The notes: generated by a model from the letters alone, not told the origin. Numbered from the stretch's first letter, positions 15,569-24,178 are shown. The stretch is 24,236 bases of DNA from JBGSMF01 sp041740315 (GCA_041740315.1 JBGSMF010000151.1:1-24236), one strand, 5' to 3'. Program-made: numbers and translations.

Positions 15569-17104
15569 ATGAGTGTTATGGATGATCCGTTGGAATCGTT
15601 GCGGCAACTGGCTCAAGATATAAAGTCTCAGCCCAACATTACTTTATCTCACAAGCAAATCCAAGATTATTTTGAAAAGCTGGTCGTCGTGGCGCACACA
15701 CCCGATGGCTATGAGAGCCTGTGCTGGGAGATTGGCGTGTGGCTGCTCTTGCTGGCAGGCGAAAGGCAAGCGATTTTGTTCAACGCCTACGGCTATCCGG
15801 CGATTCGCGCCGCCCTGACCAGCGCCATTGAAAGCGGCGGCCTGCCCAAAGGGCTGGGCTGGTACACCTCTGGCTTTACACCAGGCGATGTTGACGGCGA
15901 TGTCATGCTGGGCGTGCTCACTCACCCTACTATCCAACCCGTGTTAAAGCGCACCCTGGCCGCCCACGAGCTTTGCCTCGACCTGGATTACCTGAGACCC
16001 TCTGACCAGCAAACAGGCAGCGCGGCGGTCTGCTTGCTGGCCCATTTGCGCCGAGTTGGCCTGGACCGCCAGACCCAGCTCATGTGGGCAGCCAGATTAG
16101 TTGAGCACCTCGACGCCGAAAACCCCGCCAGAGAACAAGCCATCCGTCTGGTGCTTGAAGGCTTGCTGCAGGCCGAGCGATATGTGAACGCCTTTTACTG
16201 GCTACAAGCCTACTTTCACGCAGCCGACCAGAACCTGTCTGATACAGTGTTTGAGGTGACGGCTGAAATCATCAAGATCGCCGACGGAATGGGAGAAAGC
16301 GGTTATAGCGTTTTGAACAGCTTGTCCTACGACAACGACCTGTTGGGGCTGCTTTACAACAGCAAGCGCGCACAATTGCTGCTGGCCTTGGCGTTGCTAT
16401 GGATATCGTTTACAAAGGGTTTTCCAGTCAAGCAAGATTTTATTGACCAGAGCGCAGAGTTGTTATGGGGAGAGTATCCCAATATTACGCTGTTCGTGAA
16501 AAGAGTCTCCAATTGGGCTTGCCAGCTTGTTCGGCAGGCCAGGCCGGCGGCGGCAGTGGATTATCTGCATGCCCCAGAGCAGCGGCCTCAGGCCCTGGCT
16601 GCACTAAAAAGAGACCTGCAGCGACCTCCCAACCTTCGAGGCAGAGGCAGCGCCCTCGACGTGTGGAAAGAATGTCGAGACACGGTCTTTGACCCCCTCT
16701 TGTCTGCCCTGGCTCAAGTTGCCAGCCACAAAGAGCTGAGGGGGATCAAAAAAGACATTGACGAACTAGGGGCCGAGGCGCTGGTTAAAAACAGCGCTGC
16801 CTATAAAAGCTCGGTCAGGCTGCGCAAAATTGAAGCCGGTCTGCATAAAACACTGGAAGCCCACTTGCAAAAATACATTGATAGCCTGGCCCACAGCGCC
16901 GATTTGTGCTACCAGTCGCTCGAAGTGACAATGCTGGTCAAGCAATTAGAGGCCGAAATCAAATGGACCGACCTGCAGCAAGAATACGATGAACTGGTCG
17001 AGCATTGGCCCAGCCTGGCCGAGTGCCTCCAGAGCTATTTTTCACCTGTTCTGGATGAATGGCTAGCCGGCGTAGAGAGAGTGGAAAACACCCCATGGCC
17101 ATAG
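15569..17104 (+). CDS. Large helical protein of unknown function (first gene of NTPase-kinase cassette)
   Basis: 511 aa. I do not recognise a family. The protein is almost wholly alpha-helical by composition, with no signal peptide or clear membrane segment; the hydrophobic runs (WEIGVWLLLLAGE at about 54-66, LLLALALLWISF at about 271-282) are short and look like buried helices. The middle (about 140-240) has helix pairs reminiscent of TPR/HEAT-type repeats. The C-terminal ~115 residues (about 392-505) are charged and likely coiled coil. An alternative ATG lies three codons downstream. The TATAAT box 8 nt before the ATG implies leaderless translation. Its last 10 nt overlap the next gene, so it is co-made with the two NTPases and may be their scaffold, adaptor or effector; this is inference from position. 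Confidence 0.85.
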   Translation: MSVMDDPLESLRQLAQDIKSQPNITLSHKQIQDYFEKLVVVAHTPDGYESLCWEIGVWLLLLAGERQAILFNAYGYPAIRAALTSAIESGGLPKGLGWYTSGFTPGDVDGDVMLGVLTHPTIQPVLKRTLAAHELCLDLDYLRPSDQQTGSAAVCLLAHLRRVGLDRQTQLMWAARLVEHLDAENPAREQAIRLVLEGLLQAERYVNAFYWLQAYFHAADQNLSDTVFEVTAEIIKIADGMGESGYSVLNSLSYDNDLLGLLYNSKRAQLLLALALLWISFTKGFPVKQDFIDQSAELLWGEYPNITLFVKRVSNWACQLVRQARPAAAVDYLHAPEQRPQALAALKRDLQRPPNLRGRGSALDVWKECRDTVFDPLLSALAQVASHKELRGIKKDIDELGAEALVKNSAAYKSSVRLRKIEAGLHKTLEAHLQKYIDSLAHSADLCYQSLEVTMLVKQLEAEIKWTDLQQEYDELVEHWPSLAECLQSYFSPVLDEWLAGVERVENTPWP

Positions 17105-20100
17105 ATATGAACTTGGTCCGCGCCGATCCAGCCCTCCAGCTCTCGCCTCATTTGATGGAAGAGGCTGAAAAAAACAATCTGGACCTGGCCACCTATACCT
17201 TTTTGCTGCTCAAAGACCTGGCCAGCGGCCCCACCCCCTTCAAGCGCGCCTTGTCGTTGGTGGACGAGGGCAATATCGCGTTAGCCAGGCGCTATATTTC
17301 GGCCTACACCCTGGATGAAAAAGAGACCGCCGAATTTGAACGACACTGCGCCCAGGTTGAAAGGACGACCAATGCGCTGGCTTTGCAGGTAGACAGGCAA
17401 ATGACCCAGCTTGGCAAGCGTCTCGACCCGAGCACGTTGAGCAAATGCCAGTCGCTGCGAGAAGCCTGCCGCGCAGCCGCCCGGCAAGGACGCTATCACA
17501 TCGCTCAGCGCGAGCTGGCCACGCTGCAATATCTCCTCCTCGACATGGAAAAATCTGCGCCGGCCCTCCCTGCCGAACGCCCCGGTGAGCGCGCCCAAAC
17601 GCCGCCCCCGGTTACTCTCCACCCCATTGAGGCAAGGCCAGCAGAGGCGGCCCGGGTGGCCGACCTGATGGACGACGCCGTCACGGCCTGGGAAGACACC
17701 ATTGCCCAGTTCTCATCGCCGCTAAAAGCGTGGCTGCGGCCCGACGACAGCACCAAGATTTCAAGCTACATCGGCGTGCGCCAGCTATTGCAGCAATCGC
17801 AGCACGTTGAAGAAGGCTGGCGACAGACCTGCCAAGAGGCCCTGCGCCAATATTTTTACCTGGGCACAGAAGACCGCCAGCAATTAAAAGGCCTGTTTGC
17901 GCAGTCACTGGCCATCTATGCCCTGGAATGTCTAAAAGAATCCATCAGCTACAAAGATTTTGACACGGCCAGCCTGATCCACACGGACATCTTGCGTTTG
18001 ATCGAGGTAGATACTCAGGTAGCTCACTCGGACCAGGTGGTCTATGATTCTCATCGCTATGGCATCGAGGTTCACGCGGCCTTGTTCGCGCAAGATACCA
18101 CCCGTTCATTCGAGCAGTTTGACGCCTCGCTGTTTGAACAGACCCGCCGGCACCTGCGCCGCCTCAACCCAGAAAAAATCAAAAAGATTCTAGATTACGG
18201 CAAAGTAGTGTTCTTTTACTATCGAATCCACGCTTACAAAGAACACTATCAAGAACTGGTTCAATTTTATACCCAGCATTATGCCGCCATTGACAACCTG
18301 GCCAGAGGCGATATTGAACTGAATCGCTTTTTGGAAATGGCCCGGGTTAAATACAACGATGCCTTGTACCACAAGACCGAGAGCGAACTGACCGATTTGA
18401 GCTTGCCGGCCAAAATCGCTTTTGAGGACACCTTGCAGTTTATACAAGACCTGGCGCCTTATCAGGTTGTTTCAGGCCTGAAAAGCATCCGGCAGAAATT
18501 TGCCGACAAGCCCGAAGCAGCCGCGACGACCTTGATGCACTTGTACGAGTTGGTGCTGATGCTGTTCGACATGCAAAAACCCGAAGAGCTTGTTTTTGCC
18601 CACAAGCGCATCACCGAGCTGACCAACATCACGGCCAGCAGCGAAGGCAAGCGGGTGCAAGCCAGCCCTGCCAGCGAGACGATGCCCCTGGGTGTTCTGA
18701 GCGCGCTGGAAAGCATGGTCAACCATGCTGTGGCGGCCGTTTCCAAGACCGACCTGGCCTCTGTGCGCCAGCACATTGCGTATGCCCTGGAAGAGATACG
18801 GGGGCAGCGCAAATATTTGCAAGACGCCGGCCCGGCCTTGCGCCACTTGTGGCACATGCTGGGCGATCATTGGATATCTATCCTGGTCAGCATGCAGCGG
18901 GCCATTTCTCGGCAGACCTCGCTCAGCCTCAGCTTGCAATCCGAAGAGATCATTGCCGACGAAGAATCTTCGCTGGTAGTCTATGTGAAGAATAATGGCC
19001 CCGCCATCGCCCGCCAGATCGAGCTGGCCCTCATCAGCCCAGACCTGGGCATCAAGCCGGGCATTCTGAGGTGCCCCCTGCTGGTTGCGGGCGACGAGAG
19101 CAGCCTCAGCTTTACGGTGAAACCTCGGGCGGCCGGCGAACGTTTTGAAGTCAGGCTGCTGGTGCGTTATCTTGATCCCGATGACCGCTCCATCATCTCT
19201 AGTGAAGAGCGGGCGATTGCGGCGAAAAAGATTGGTGATAATCTTTTGCCTCGGCGCAGCCCCTACGTTTGGGGGCAGCCTCTGGACAAAGATTCCGAGG
19301 TTTTTGTTGGCCGGGAAGATGTGTTTGAATTTCTGAGAACGCGCTTTTGGGGCGAAGAGCGCAACAAGATCATTGCGCTGCAAGGCGAGCGGCGCATGGG
19401 CAAAACCTCGGTGCTGTATCAGTTGGGCAAGCGCAAGATTTTTGGCAACTATCGCATTGTCATGTTCGATTTTCAGGGGCGCTATGCCAACATTGACAGC
19501 ATGCACGAATTTCTATTCAACTTTGCCCGGCGGGTCAGGAGCGAAGCCAGGCTGCCGGCCGAGCTGCAGATAGACAAGGCCGATTTCCTGGTTTCGGCTC
19601 GGGCCTATTACGACGTTTTCGAGCAGTGGCTAGACCGGGCCGAGGAAGAACTGGAACGGCGCGACACCCAGGTGGTGGTGCTGTTTGACGAATTTGAAAA
19701 ACTGCTGGGCCGCCGCTTTGACGACAGCGTCAACGCCAACCCGCGCATGGTCGAAGAGCTGTTGCAATACCTGCGGTCCATCATGCTGGCGCGCAAACGC
19801 TTTAATTGGATCATCACAGGCTCGTGGAGTCTGATTGCCCGCCAGCGCGACTATTTTTCTTCTCTTTTCGGCATGGCCCTGAGTTACTGGGTCAACCACC
19901 TAAAACGAGAAGACGCCATCGCCCTCATCCAGGCGCCGCTTAAAAATCACCTGGTCTACGACCAAGACGCCGTCGAACGCATCTTGCGCCTGACCGGGGG
20001 GCATCCATTTTATATTCAAATGATCTGCGACGCGCTGTTCAATCGCGCCCGCAGCCTGAACGCCCGCCGCATCCAGGTGGGCGACGTGAATTGGGTCACG

Positions 20101-20448
20101 CACGACACACTGCAGCAAGTGACCGAGAGCAGCTTTCGCACCAATTGGGTTTCGCTGAGCGGGAGCATGGCGCGCATGGCGCTGGCGGCGGTGGCCGAGT
20201 CTATGCAAGAGCCGCACGACTATGTCTTGAAGAAAAGCGTGCTCAGCTTTCTACACCGCACCAGCCCCCGGCTAGACGAAGACGCCTTTTATGGCGTAGT
20301 GGATGTAGACAGCGGAGAGTTGGTTCGGCGCGAACTGGTCGAGCTTCACCCCAGCGACGCAGAGCGCCTGCGCATCCGCAGCGAGTTGTTCTATCACTGG
20401 CTGCGCAAATCCAAGTCGCTGGCGGCCGTATTGAGAGAGGAAAGATGA
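17095..20448 (+). CDS. P-loop NTPase (STAND/AAA-like) with helical N-terminus and central beta-sandwich domain
   Basis: 1117 aa from ATG 17095, which overlaps the upstream stop by 10 nt; another ATG (17107) lies just after that stop. Residues 1-600 are helical with a Pro-rich break near 160-185. Residues ~609-705 form a CARDB/Ig-like beta-sandwich (VVYVKNNGPAIARQIEL). The NTPase domain starts with SEVFVGRED (about 738), then Walker A GERRMGKTS (764-772, Lys770) and Walker B VVLFDEFEK (Asp865, Glu866). It continues with a sensor-like WIITGSW, the motif LTGGHPFYIQMICDALF, and a C-terminal winged-helix-like segment ending ELFYHWLRKS. This layout suits STAND/AAA-type ATPases used as regulated switches. 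Its C-terminal half is homologous to the NTPase of the next gene, with which it shares an ATGA overlap. No effector domain is recognised. Nucleotide binding is likely; the role is unknown. Confidence 0.88.
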   Translation: MAIDMNLVRADPALQLSPHLMEEAEKNNLDLATYTFLLLKDLASGPTPFKRALSLVDEGNIALARRYISAYTLDEKETAEFERHCAQVERTTNALALQVDRQMTQLGKRLDPSTLSKCQSLREACRAAARQGRYHIAQRELATLQYLLLDMEKSAPALPAERPGERAQTPPPVTLHPIEARPAEAARVADLMDDAVTAWEDTIAQFSSPLKAWLRPDDSTKISSYIGVRQLLQQSQHVEEGWRQTCQEALRQYFYLGTEDRQQLKGLFAQSLAIYALECLKESISYKDFDTASLIHTDILRLIEVDTQVAHSDQVVYDSHRYGIEVHAALFAQDTTRSFEQFDASLFEQTRRHLRRLNPEKIKKILDYGKVVFFYYRIHAYKEHYQELVQFYTQHYAAIDNLARGDIELNRFLEMARVKYNDALYHKTESELTDLSLPAKIAFEDTLQFIQDLAPYQVVSGLKSIRQKFADKPEAAATTLMHLYELVLMLFDMQKPEELVFAHKRITELTNITASSEGKRVQASPASETMPLGVLSALESMVNHAVAAVSKTDLASVRQHIAYALEEIRGQRKYLQDAGPALRHLWHMLGDHWISILVSMQRAISRQTSLSLSLQSEEIIADEESSLVVYVKNNGPAIARQIELALISPDLGIKPGILRCPLLVAGDESSLSFTVKPRAAGERFEVRLLVRYLDPDDRSIISSEERAIAAKKIGDNLLPRRSPYVWGQPLDKDSEVFVGREDVFEFLRTRFWGEERNKIIALQGERRMGKTSVLYQLGKRKIFGNYRIVMFDFQGRYANIDSMHEFLFNFARRVRSEARLPAELQIDKADFLVSARAYYDVFEQWLDRAEEELERRDTQVVVLFDEFEKLLGRRFDDSVNANPRMVEELLQYLRSIMLARKRFNWIITGSWSLIARQRDYFSSLFGMALSYWVNHLKREDAIALIQAPLKNHLVYDQDAVERILRLTGGHPFYIQMICDALFNRARSLNARRIQVGDVNWVTHDTLQQVTESSFRTNWVSLSGSMARMALAAVAESMQEPHDYVLKKSVLSFLHRTSPRLDEDAFYGVVDVDSGELVRRELVELHPSDAERLRIRSELFYHWLRKSKSLAAVLREER

Positions 20449-22361
20449 CATTCCCCCCCAACCCCTACCAGTTTTCAAGCCCGGTGTATGGAGAGGGCGA
20501 ATTTTTCAACCGCCAACGGGTCTTGGAACGCTTGCGCCTGGCGCTAGAGAGTTCCCGGTCTATCCAGTTGGTGGGCCAATTTCGCATCGGCAAAAGCTCG
20601 CTACTGCGCTACCTGCAGAGCCATTGGAGCAGCTTGTTCGAAAACGGCCACTCGATTCCCATCTATTATGACATGTCGCGCCGCCCGCGCCTGCAACACG
20701 GCAACGATTTCTTTGCCCGCATCTGGCAATTGATGAGCCACGCGCTGATAGAACGAGGCGAACCGGAAGCCGCCCTGAGCGCCGGCCTGGACCTGACCGA
20801 CCCCTTTGAATTTGACGCCTATCTGGAAAAATGGGTGGGGGGCCAGGGCTACCGCTTTGTCTTGCTGCTGGACGAGTTTGGCCTGATTGCCAGCAATAAA
20901 AACTTTGACCCGGATTTTTTCGATAATCTGCGCAGCACGACCCAAGCTCTGACGTATGTGCTGGCCGCGCCCCGCAGCCTGGCCGATTTTTCTCACCTGG
21001 GGGTGAGCGCCTCGCCGCTGTGGACCGTGCTCCAATTGATTCAGGTCAAGCTATTTGAAGAACGCCAGGCCATCCACGACATAATCCACTTGCCCGCCCA
21101 GCGGGTGGGCCTGGATTGGCCGGAAGAGGCCGCGCATTTCATTTACGAGCGAGGCGGGCAGCACCCCTGCTACATTCAAATGGCGGCCTCGGCGCTTTAT
21201 GACACCTATGCTTACAGCCAGGGGCAATTAGACTATAAACAAGCCGACCAGGCCTTTGCCGAAACGGCCACCGAACACTTTCGCTACTTGTGGACCAGGG
21301 CACTGGATGACCGTGACCACCCAGAGCGCAAAGAGCTTTTTCAGACCGCCCTGCTCGACCTGGCCCACGGGCGCGGCATTGACGAAGAAAGCGCCTGCGA
21401 GCTAGAGAACCGCGGCCTGGTTTGGCTGAACCAGTCCAGCAAACAGTGGGAGCCTTTTTCAGCCTGGTTCGCCGATTGGCTGCGCCGCCAATCGCCAAGC
21501 AAGCGCCCAAGCGAAGCCCCCGGCCCGACGCTCGAAGAAGGCCAACTGGTGGCTCAACAATACCAGGTGCTCAAGGTGGTTGGCCTCACCCAGCACAGCC
21601 AGGTAGCCAAGGCATGGGATGTGGCGCTAGAGCGCACTGTGGCCATCAAGTGCTTGCGCCTGGATCAAGAATCCAGCGACGTGGTTCAACGCTTTAGAGA
21701 GACCTTGAGGCGAGAGGGAAAAATCCTGGCCGGGCTGCGGCATCCCTACGTCGGCCAGGTCTATACAGCCCTCTTGGACCCGCCAGGCATTGTCATGGAG
21801 TGGGTCGAAGGGAAATCTTTGCAAGCCATCCTGGATGACCATACCCCGCTGCCGGCGGCCGATATCGTCAAAATCGGCATTGCTATAGCAGACGCGCTCA
21901 ATTACGTCCACCAGCAAAATATATTCCACCGAGACATCAAGCCCAGCAACGTTATCCTCACCCAGGGGCCAGACATGGCGCTGCGGCCTGTGCTCATTGA
22001 TTTCGACATTGCCCGCGCCGGCAATCGCGATACGGTTTCTCCCGACAATCTGCACAGCTTTGTCGGCACGCCCCTTTACGGCGCGCCGGAACAATTCATC
22101 AATCCAGAAGGGGTAGGCGCGCCGACCGACCTGTTTGCCCTGGGGATATTGATGTACGAACTGCTGACCGGCCAGTTGCCTTATGCTCAGGGCAACCTGC
22201 CGGCGTTTTACGCCGCCGGCCAGTTTCCCAGGCCGGAAAAACTGGGCATACCGGCCCCGCTGTACCCCATCTTGCTTTCACTGCTCAGCCAGCAGCCAGA
22301 CAAGCGCCTCACCGCCGGCCAACTGCGCAGCGAGTTGGTCAACCTGAGCGGCGCGTTGTAA
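20445..22361 (+). CDS. P-loop NTPase fused to a Ser/Thr protein kinase
   Basis: 638 aa from ATG 20445 (AGAGAGG upstream, ATGA overlap with the previous gene). Residues ~10-350 are an NTPase of the same type as the upstream one: EFFNRQ, Walker A GQFRIGKS (44-51, Lys50), Walker B FVLLLDE (Asp143, Glu144), RGGQHPCYIQMAASALY and a winged-helix-like end (WFADWLRRQ). After a short linker, residues ~372-635 are a PknB-like kinase: VAIK (Lys402), Glu424 in the C-helix, HRDIKPSN (Asp497, Asn502), IDFDIAR (Asp519, usually DFG), GTPLYGAPE and TDLFALGILMYELLTG. The glycine-rich loop is degenerate (VGLTQHSQVAKA). The main catalytic residues are kept, so phosphotransfer is possible. No membrane segment or sensor tail follows, unlike PknB. 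The NTPase probably controls the kinase or recruits substrates; the neighbours are candidate targets. Confidence 0.92.
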   Translation: MTFPPNPYQFSSPVYGEGEFFNRQRVLERLRLALESSRSIQLVGQFRIGKSSLLRYLQSHWSSLFENGHSIPIYYDMSRRPRLQHGNDFFARIWQLMSHALIERGEPEAALSAGLDLTDPFEFDAYLEKWVGGQGYRFVLLLDEFGLIASNKNFDPDFFDNLRSTTQALTYVLAAPRSLADFSHLGVSASPLWTVLQLIQVKLFEERQAIHDIIHLPAQRVGLDWPEEAAHFIYERGGQHPCYIQMAASALYDTYAYSQGQLDYKQADQAFAETATEHFRYLWTRALDDRDHPERKELFQTALLDLAHGRGIDEESACELENRGLVWLNQSSKQWEPFSAWFADWLRRQSPSKRPSEAPGPTLEEGQLVAQQYQVLKVVGLTQHSQVAKAWDVALERTVAIKCLRLDQESSDVVQRFRETLRREGKILAGLRHPYVGQVYTALLDPPGIVMEWVEGKSLQAILDDHTPLPAADIVKIGIAIADALNYVHQQNIFHRDIKPSNVILTQGPDMALRPVLIDFDIARAGNRDTVSPDNLHSFVGTPLYGAPEQFINPEGVGAPTDLFALGILMYELLTGQLPYAQGNLPAFYAAGQFPRPEKLGIPAPLYPILLSLLSQQPDKRLTAGQLRSELVNLSGAL

Positions 22362-22365
22362 CGAC

Positions 22366-22446
22366 GGTTTGTCAATTTGTGTGTAAATGGTCGTGGTAGA
22401 CGACCGGCCGGTCGTCGCTACGAAATTACACAATTTTTGACACATG
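22366..22446. repeat. Palindromic intergenic repeat with 18-bp perfect core
   Basis: The core GACGACCGGCCGGTCGTC (22399-22416) is a perfect palindrome. It is flanked by imperfectly complementary arms (TCGTGGTA versus GCTACGA, and GTCAATTTGTGTGTAA versus TTACACAATTTTTGAC), giving an ~80-nt fold. It follows the kinase gene's TAA by a few bases and may end its transcript, but there is no strong T run beyond TTTTT inside the right arm. It looks like an interspersed repeat family. Confidence 0.75.
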
Positions 22447-22560
22447 GCCTTGTAACACTACATTACGGCTGTTAAATAACCGCAACTGTCCAGCCACCCC
22501 CGGAACTTTACGCGCGCCTGTGCGTCATTCCGTTAAGGCGCATAGAACAATCCTTACACA
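22447..22560. other. Part of the gene-free stretch 22362-22795; nothing recognised
   Basis: The whole 434-nt gap between the kinase gene and the lipoprotein gene has no convincing ORF on either strand. It consists of the palindrome at 22366-22446, this unassigned segment, the CTCTGTG-type repeat at 22561-22755 and the MITE-like insertion inside it. Nothing was recognised in this segment. Confidence 0.6.
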
Positions 22561-22755
22561 AAGATTCACCGAGGACACACAGAGAGGTGAAAGTAAAAAT
22601 CTCTGTGAATCTCTATGCTACCTCTGTGGTAACTACTCAGCATCCTGAGCGGAGCAGCGCGCCCCTTCGACTTTGCTGCGTTCCGCTCAGGGTGCGCGCT
22701 GCGCAGTCGAAGGGTATGGCTGAGTAGTTACCCTCTGTGTAGCTCTGTGACCTGA
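22561..22755. repeat. Degenerate CTCTGTG-type intergenic repeat (interrupted)
   Basis: AGATTCAC (22563-22570) and GTGAATCT (22606-22613), plus ACAGAGA (22580-22586) and TCTCTGT (22601-22607), form an inverted repeat. The words CTCTGTG, CTCTATG, CTCTGTG and CTCTGTG then follow in loose tandem, up to about 22750 once the 103-bp insertion is removed. It is non-coding and of a style common in repeat-rich bacterial genomes. The insertion at 22629-22731 splits it. Confidence 0.6.
22629..22731. mobile_element. 103-bp MITE-like insertion with 12-bp TIRs and 8-bp target duplication
   Basis: GTAACTACTCAG (22629-22640) and CTGAGTAGTTAC (22720-22731) are perfect terminal inverted repeats. CCTCTGTG occurs directly on both sides (22621-22628 and 22732-22739), as expected of a target-site duplication. 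Inside are further inverted repeats: CCTGAGCGGA (22644-22653) with TCCGCTCAGG (22682-22691), and CCCTTCGAC (22663-22671) with GTCGAAGGG (22706-22714). There is no coding capacity, so any transposition would need a transposase from elsewhere. Removing the element and one CCTCTGTG restores a continuous CTCTGTG-type repeat. Confidence 0.8.
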
Positions 22756-22795
22756 GCAGTTATGATTAATTTGCATATCCAAGGATAGAGGTTTC

Positions 22796-24178
22796 ATGAA
22801 CAAGCCCTGTGTGTCTACAAGCCTGTTGACCCTGATTGCAGTTGTCCTGCTGGGGCTGGCTGCCTGCGGTGGGACGAACGAAGCGCCGCTCACCCTGTCG
22901 CCATCGCAAACCCCCGAGCCGCTTGACCCGGACGACGCCACCGCGCCTTCCGAAACCTGGCCCACGCTGACAGTGCCGCCCACACTTACACCGGAACCAA
23001 CACGCCCGCGCCCCTCTGGTCCCACCCGCACACCCAGGCCAAGCCCTACCCGCCCGCCGATTAACCTGGCTCCTACGCCTGCCGGCTCCCCGCCGCCTGA
23101 TCTACAATCGCTGTACTATGTGGCCGATAATAATGGCACCCCCGAATTGCATGTGTTGAGAATGGATTCACAAGGCAAAAGGTGGCAGGATTCTAATGTT
23201 GTTACCAATTTGCCACTTACTGGTTATTTGATAGATCTATTCCCCTCGCCAGATGGCAAGTACATAGCGGCAGAAGTTGCCCGTGGTATAGGCTCAGTTT
23301 ATGTTATAGAGCGTTCATCCGAGCAGGCTTGGTGTCCGCTGGCAGAACCTGCAAAATGCACAGGGGGCATTTGGGATTGGACGCTCGATAATCAGTTAGT
23401 ATTTCTTCCGTTTGATGTCCAGCCCCCCGACGTAGTTTCAGGAGGCGGGCTAGTGGTGGATATTGCCACAGGTCGGTATAGCCAGTTGGATTTACCCGCT
23501 ATGCCAGATAAGGGTTATTCACTCGCCCAGAATATATCGCTCAATCCGGATAATTCCAGACTCGCTTATTCAATCACTTACCCAGAAAACAAGGAAGAAG
23601 TCAGTGAAATTTGGACGATGCACATGGACGGCAGTGACAAACAATTGGTACGCAAGGTCAAAGGATTGATTAACACTCTCGCATGGTCGCCTGTTGGTGA
23701 GCAATTGGTCTACGTTTACCAAAGCAATCCTGGCCAGTTCATGCCATCCGAGTTGCGGTTGGTGAACGCCGATGGGAGCAGTGAAAGACTTCTTGCCACC
23801 GACTTGCCCATGCCCGGCGAGAGGCGCTATCGCCCTGCCTGGTCTCCTGACGGTCACCATGTCGCCTTTGTGCAGTTAGACAATCCTCCTATTTTTCACA
23901 CCATTCTTGCGCTTGCATCGGGTAACATCTACGTTGTAGACACACTTACTGGGCAAACCACCAAGCTCTCCTCGTTTGAGGAACGAGATATTACCTATCC
24001 CACCTGGGCACCGAACGGCAACTTTGTAGCCTTTGTATCCACCATCATTACAGATAAAGATTCTCTCTATAGCGAAGTGTGGGTAGCCAGCGCCGACGGC
24101 CGCCAGCTTTATGCCATTTCAGAAACGGCCAAGTGGTATAACGCTCTGGCCTGGCTGCCTGCCTCATTGCAGCCCTAA
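22796..24178 (+). CDS. Lipoprotein with TolB/WD40-like beta-propeller
   Basis: 460 aa. A type II signal peptide ends at the lipobox LAAC (Cys25), so the mature protein is anchored at the outer face of the membrane. Residues ~30-105 are a Pro/Thr-rich spacer (repeated TPEP, TRTPRPSPTRPP). The rest (about 106-455) is a beta-propeller of the TolB/WD40-like (PD40) kind, with repeats such as LFPSPDGKYIAAE, LNPDNSRLAYS, AWSPVGEQLVYVY, AWSPDGHHVAFV and TWAPNGNFVAFVS. No catalytic domain follows, in contrast to S9 peptidases with similar propellers. The start has GAGG five bases upstream. The gene is alone after a repeat-rich gap and has no evident operon partner. It probably binds a ligand or protein partner at the cell surface; the partner is unknown. 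Confidence 0.92.
   Translation: MNKPCVSTSLLTLIAVVLLGLAACGGTNEAPLTLSPSQTPEPLDPDDATAPSETWPTLTVPPTLTPEPTRPRPSGPTRTPRPSPTRPPINLAPTPAGSPPPDLQSLYYVADNNGTPELHVLRMDSQGKRWQDSNVVTNLPLTGYLIDLFPSPDGKYIAAEVARGIGSVYVIERSSEQAWCPLAEPAKCTGGIWDWTLDNQLVFLPFDVQPPDVVSGGGLVVDIATGRYSQLDLPAMPDKGYSLAQNISLNPDNSRLAYSITYPENKEEVSEIWTMHMDGSDKQLVRKVKGLINTLAWSPVGEQLVYVYQSNPGQFMPSELRLVNADGSSERLLATDLPMPGERRYRPAWSPDGHHVAFVQLDNPPIFHTILALASGNIYVVDTLTGQTTKLSSFEERDITYPTWAPNGNFVAFVSTIITDKDSLYSEVWVASADGRQLYAISETAKWYNALAWLPASLQP

Noticed and set aside
18472..19506. 344-codon open frame antisense to the 1117-aa NTPase
   Set aside because: It overlaps the well-supported NTPase reading frame and shows no domain or ribosome site.
20091..20444. 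In-frame extension upstream of the NTPase-kinase gene
   Set aside because: It overlaps the NTPase gene in another frame; the ATG at 20445 has a good ribosome site, and the protein begins naturally at MTFPPNPYQF.
22761..22766. TATGAT as a -10 box for the lipoprotein gene
   Set aside because: No acceptable -35 lies at 16-18 nt, so it is too weak to list as a promoter.
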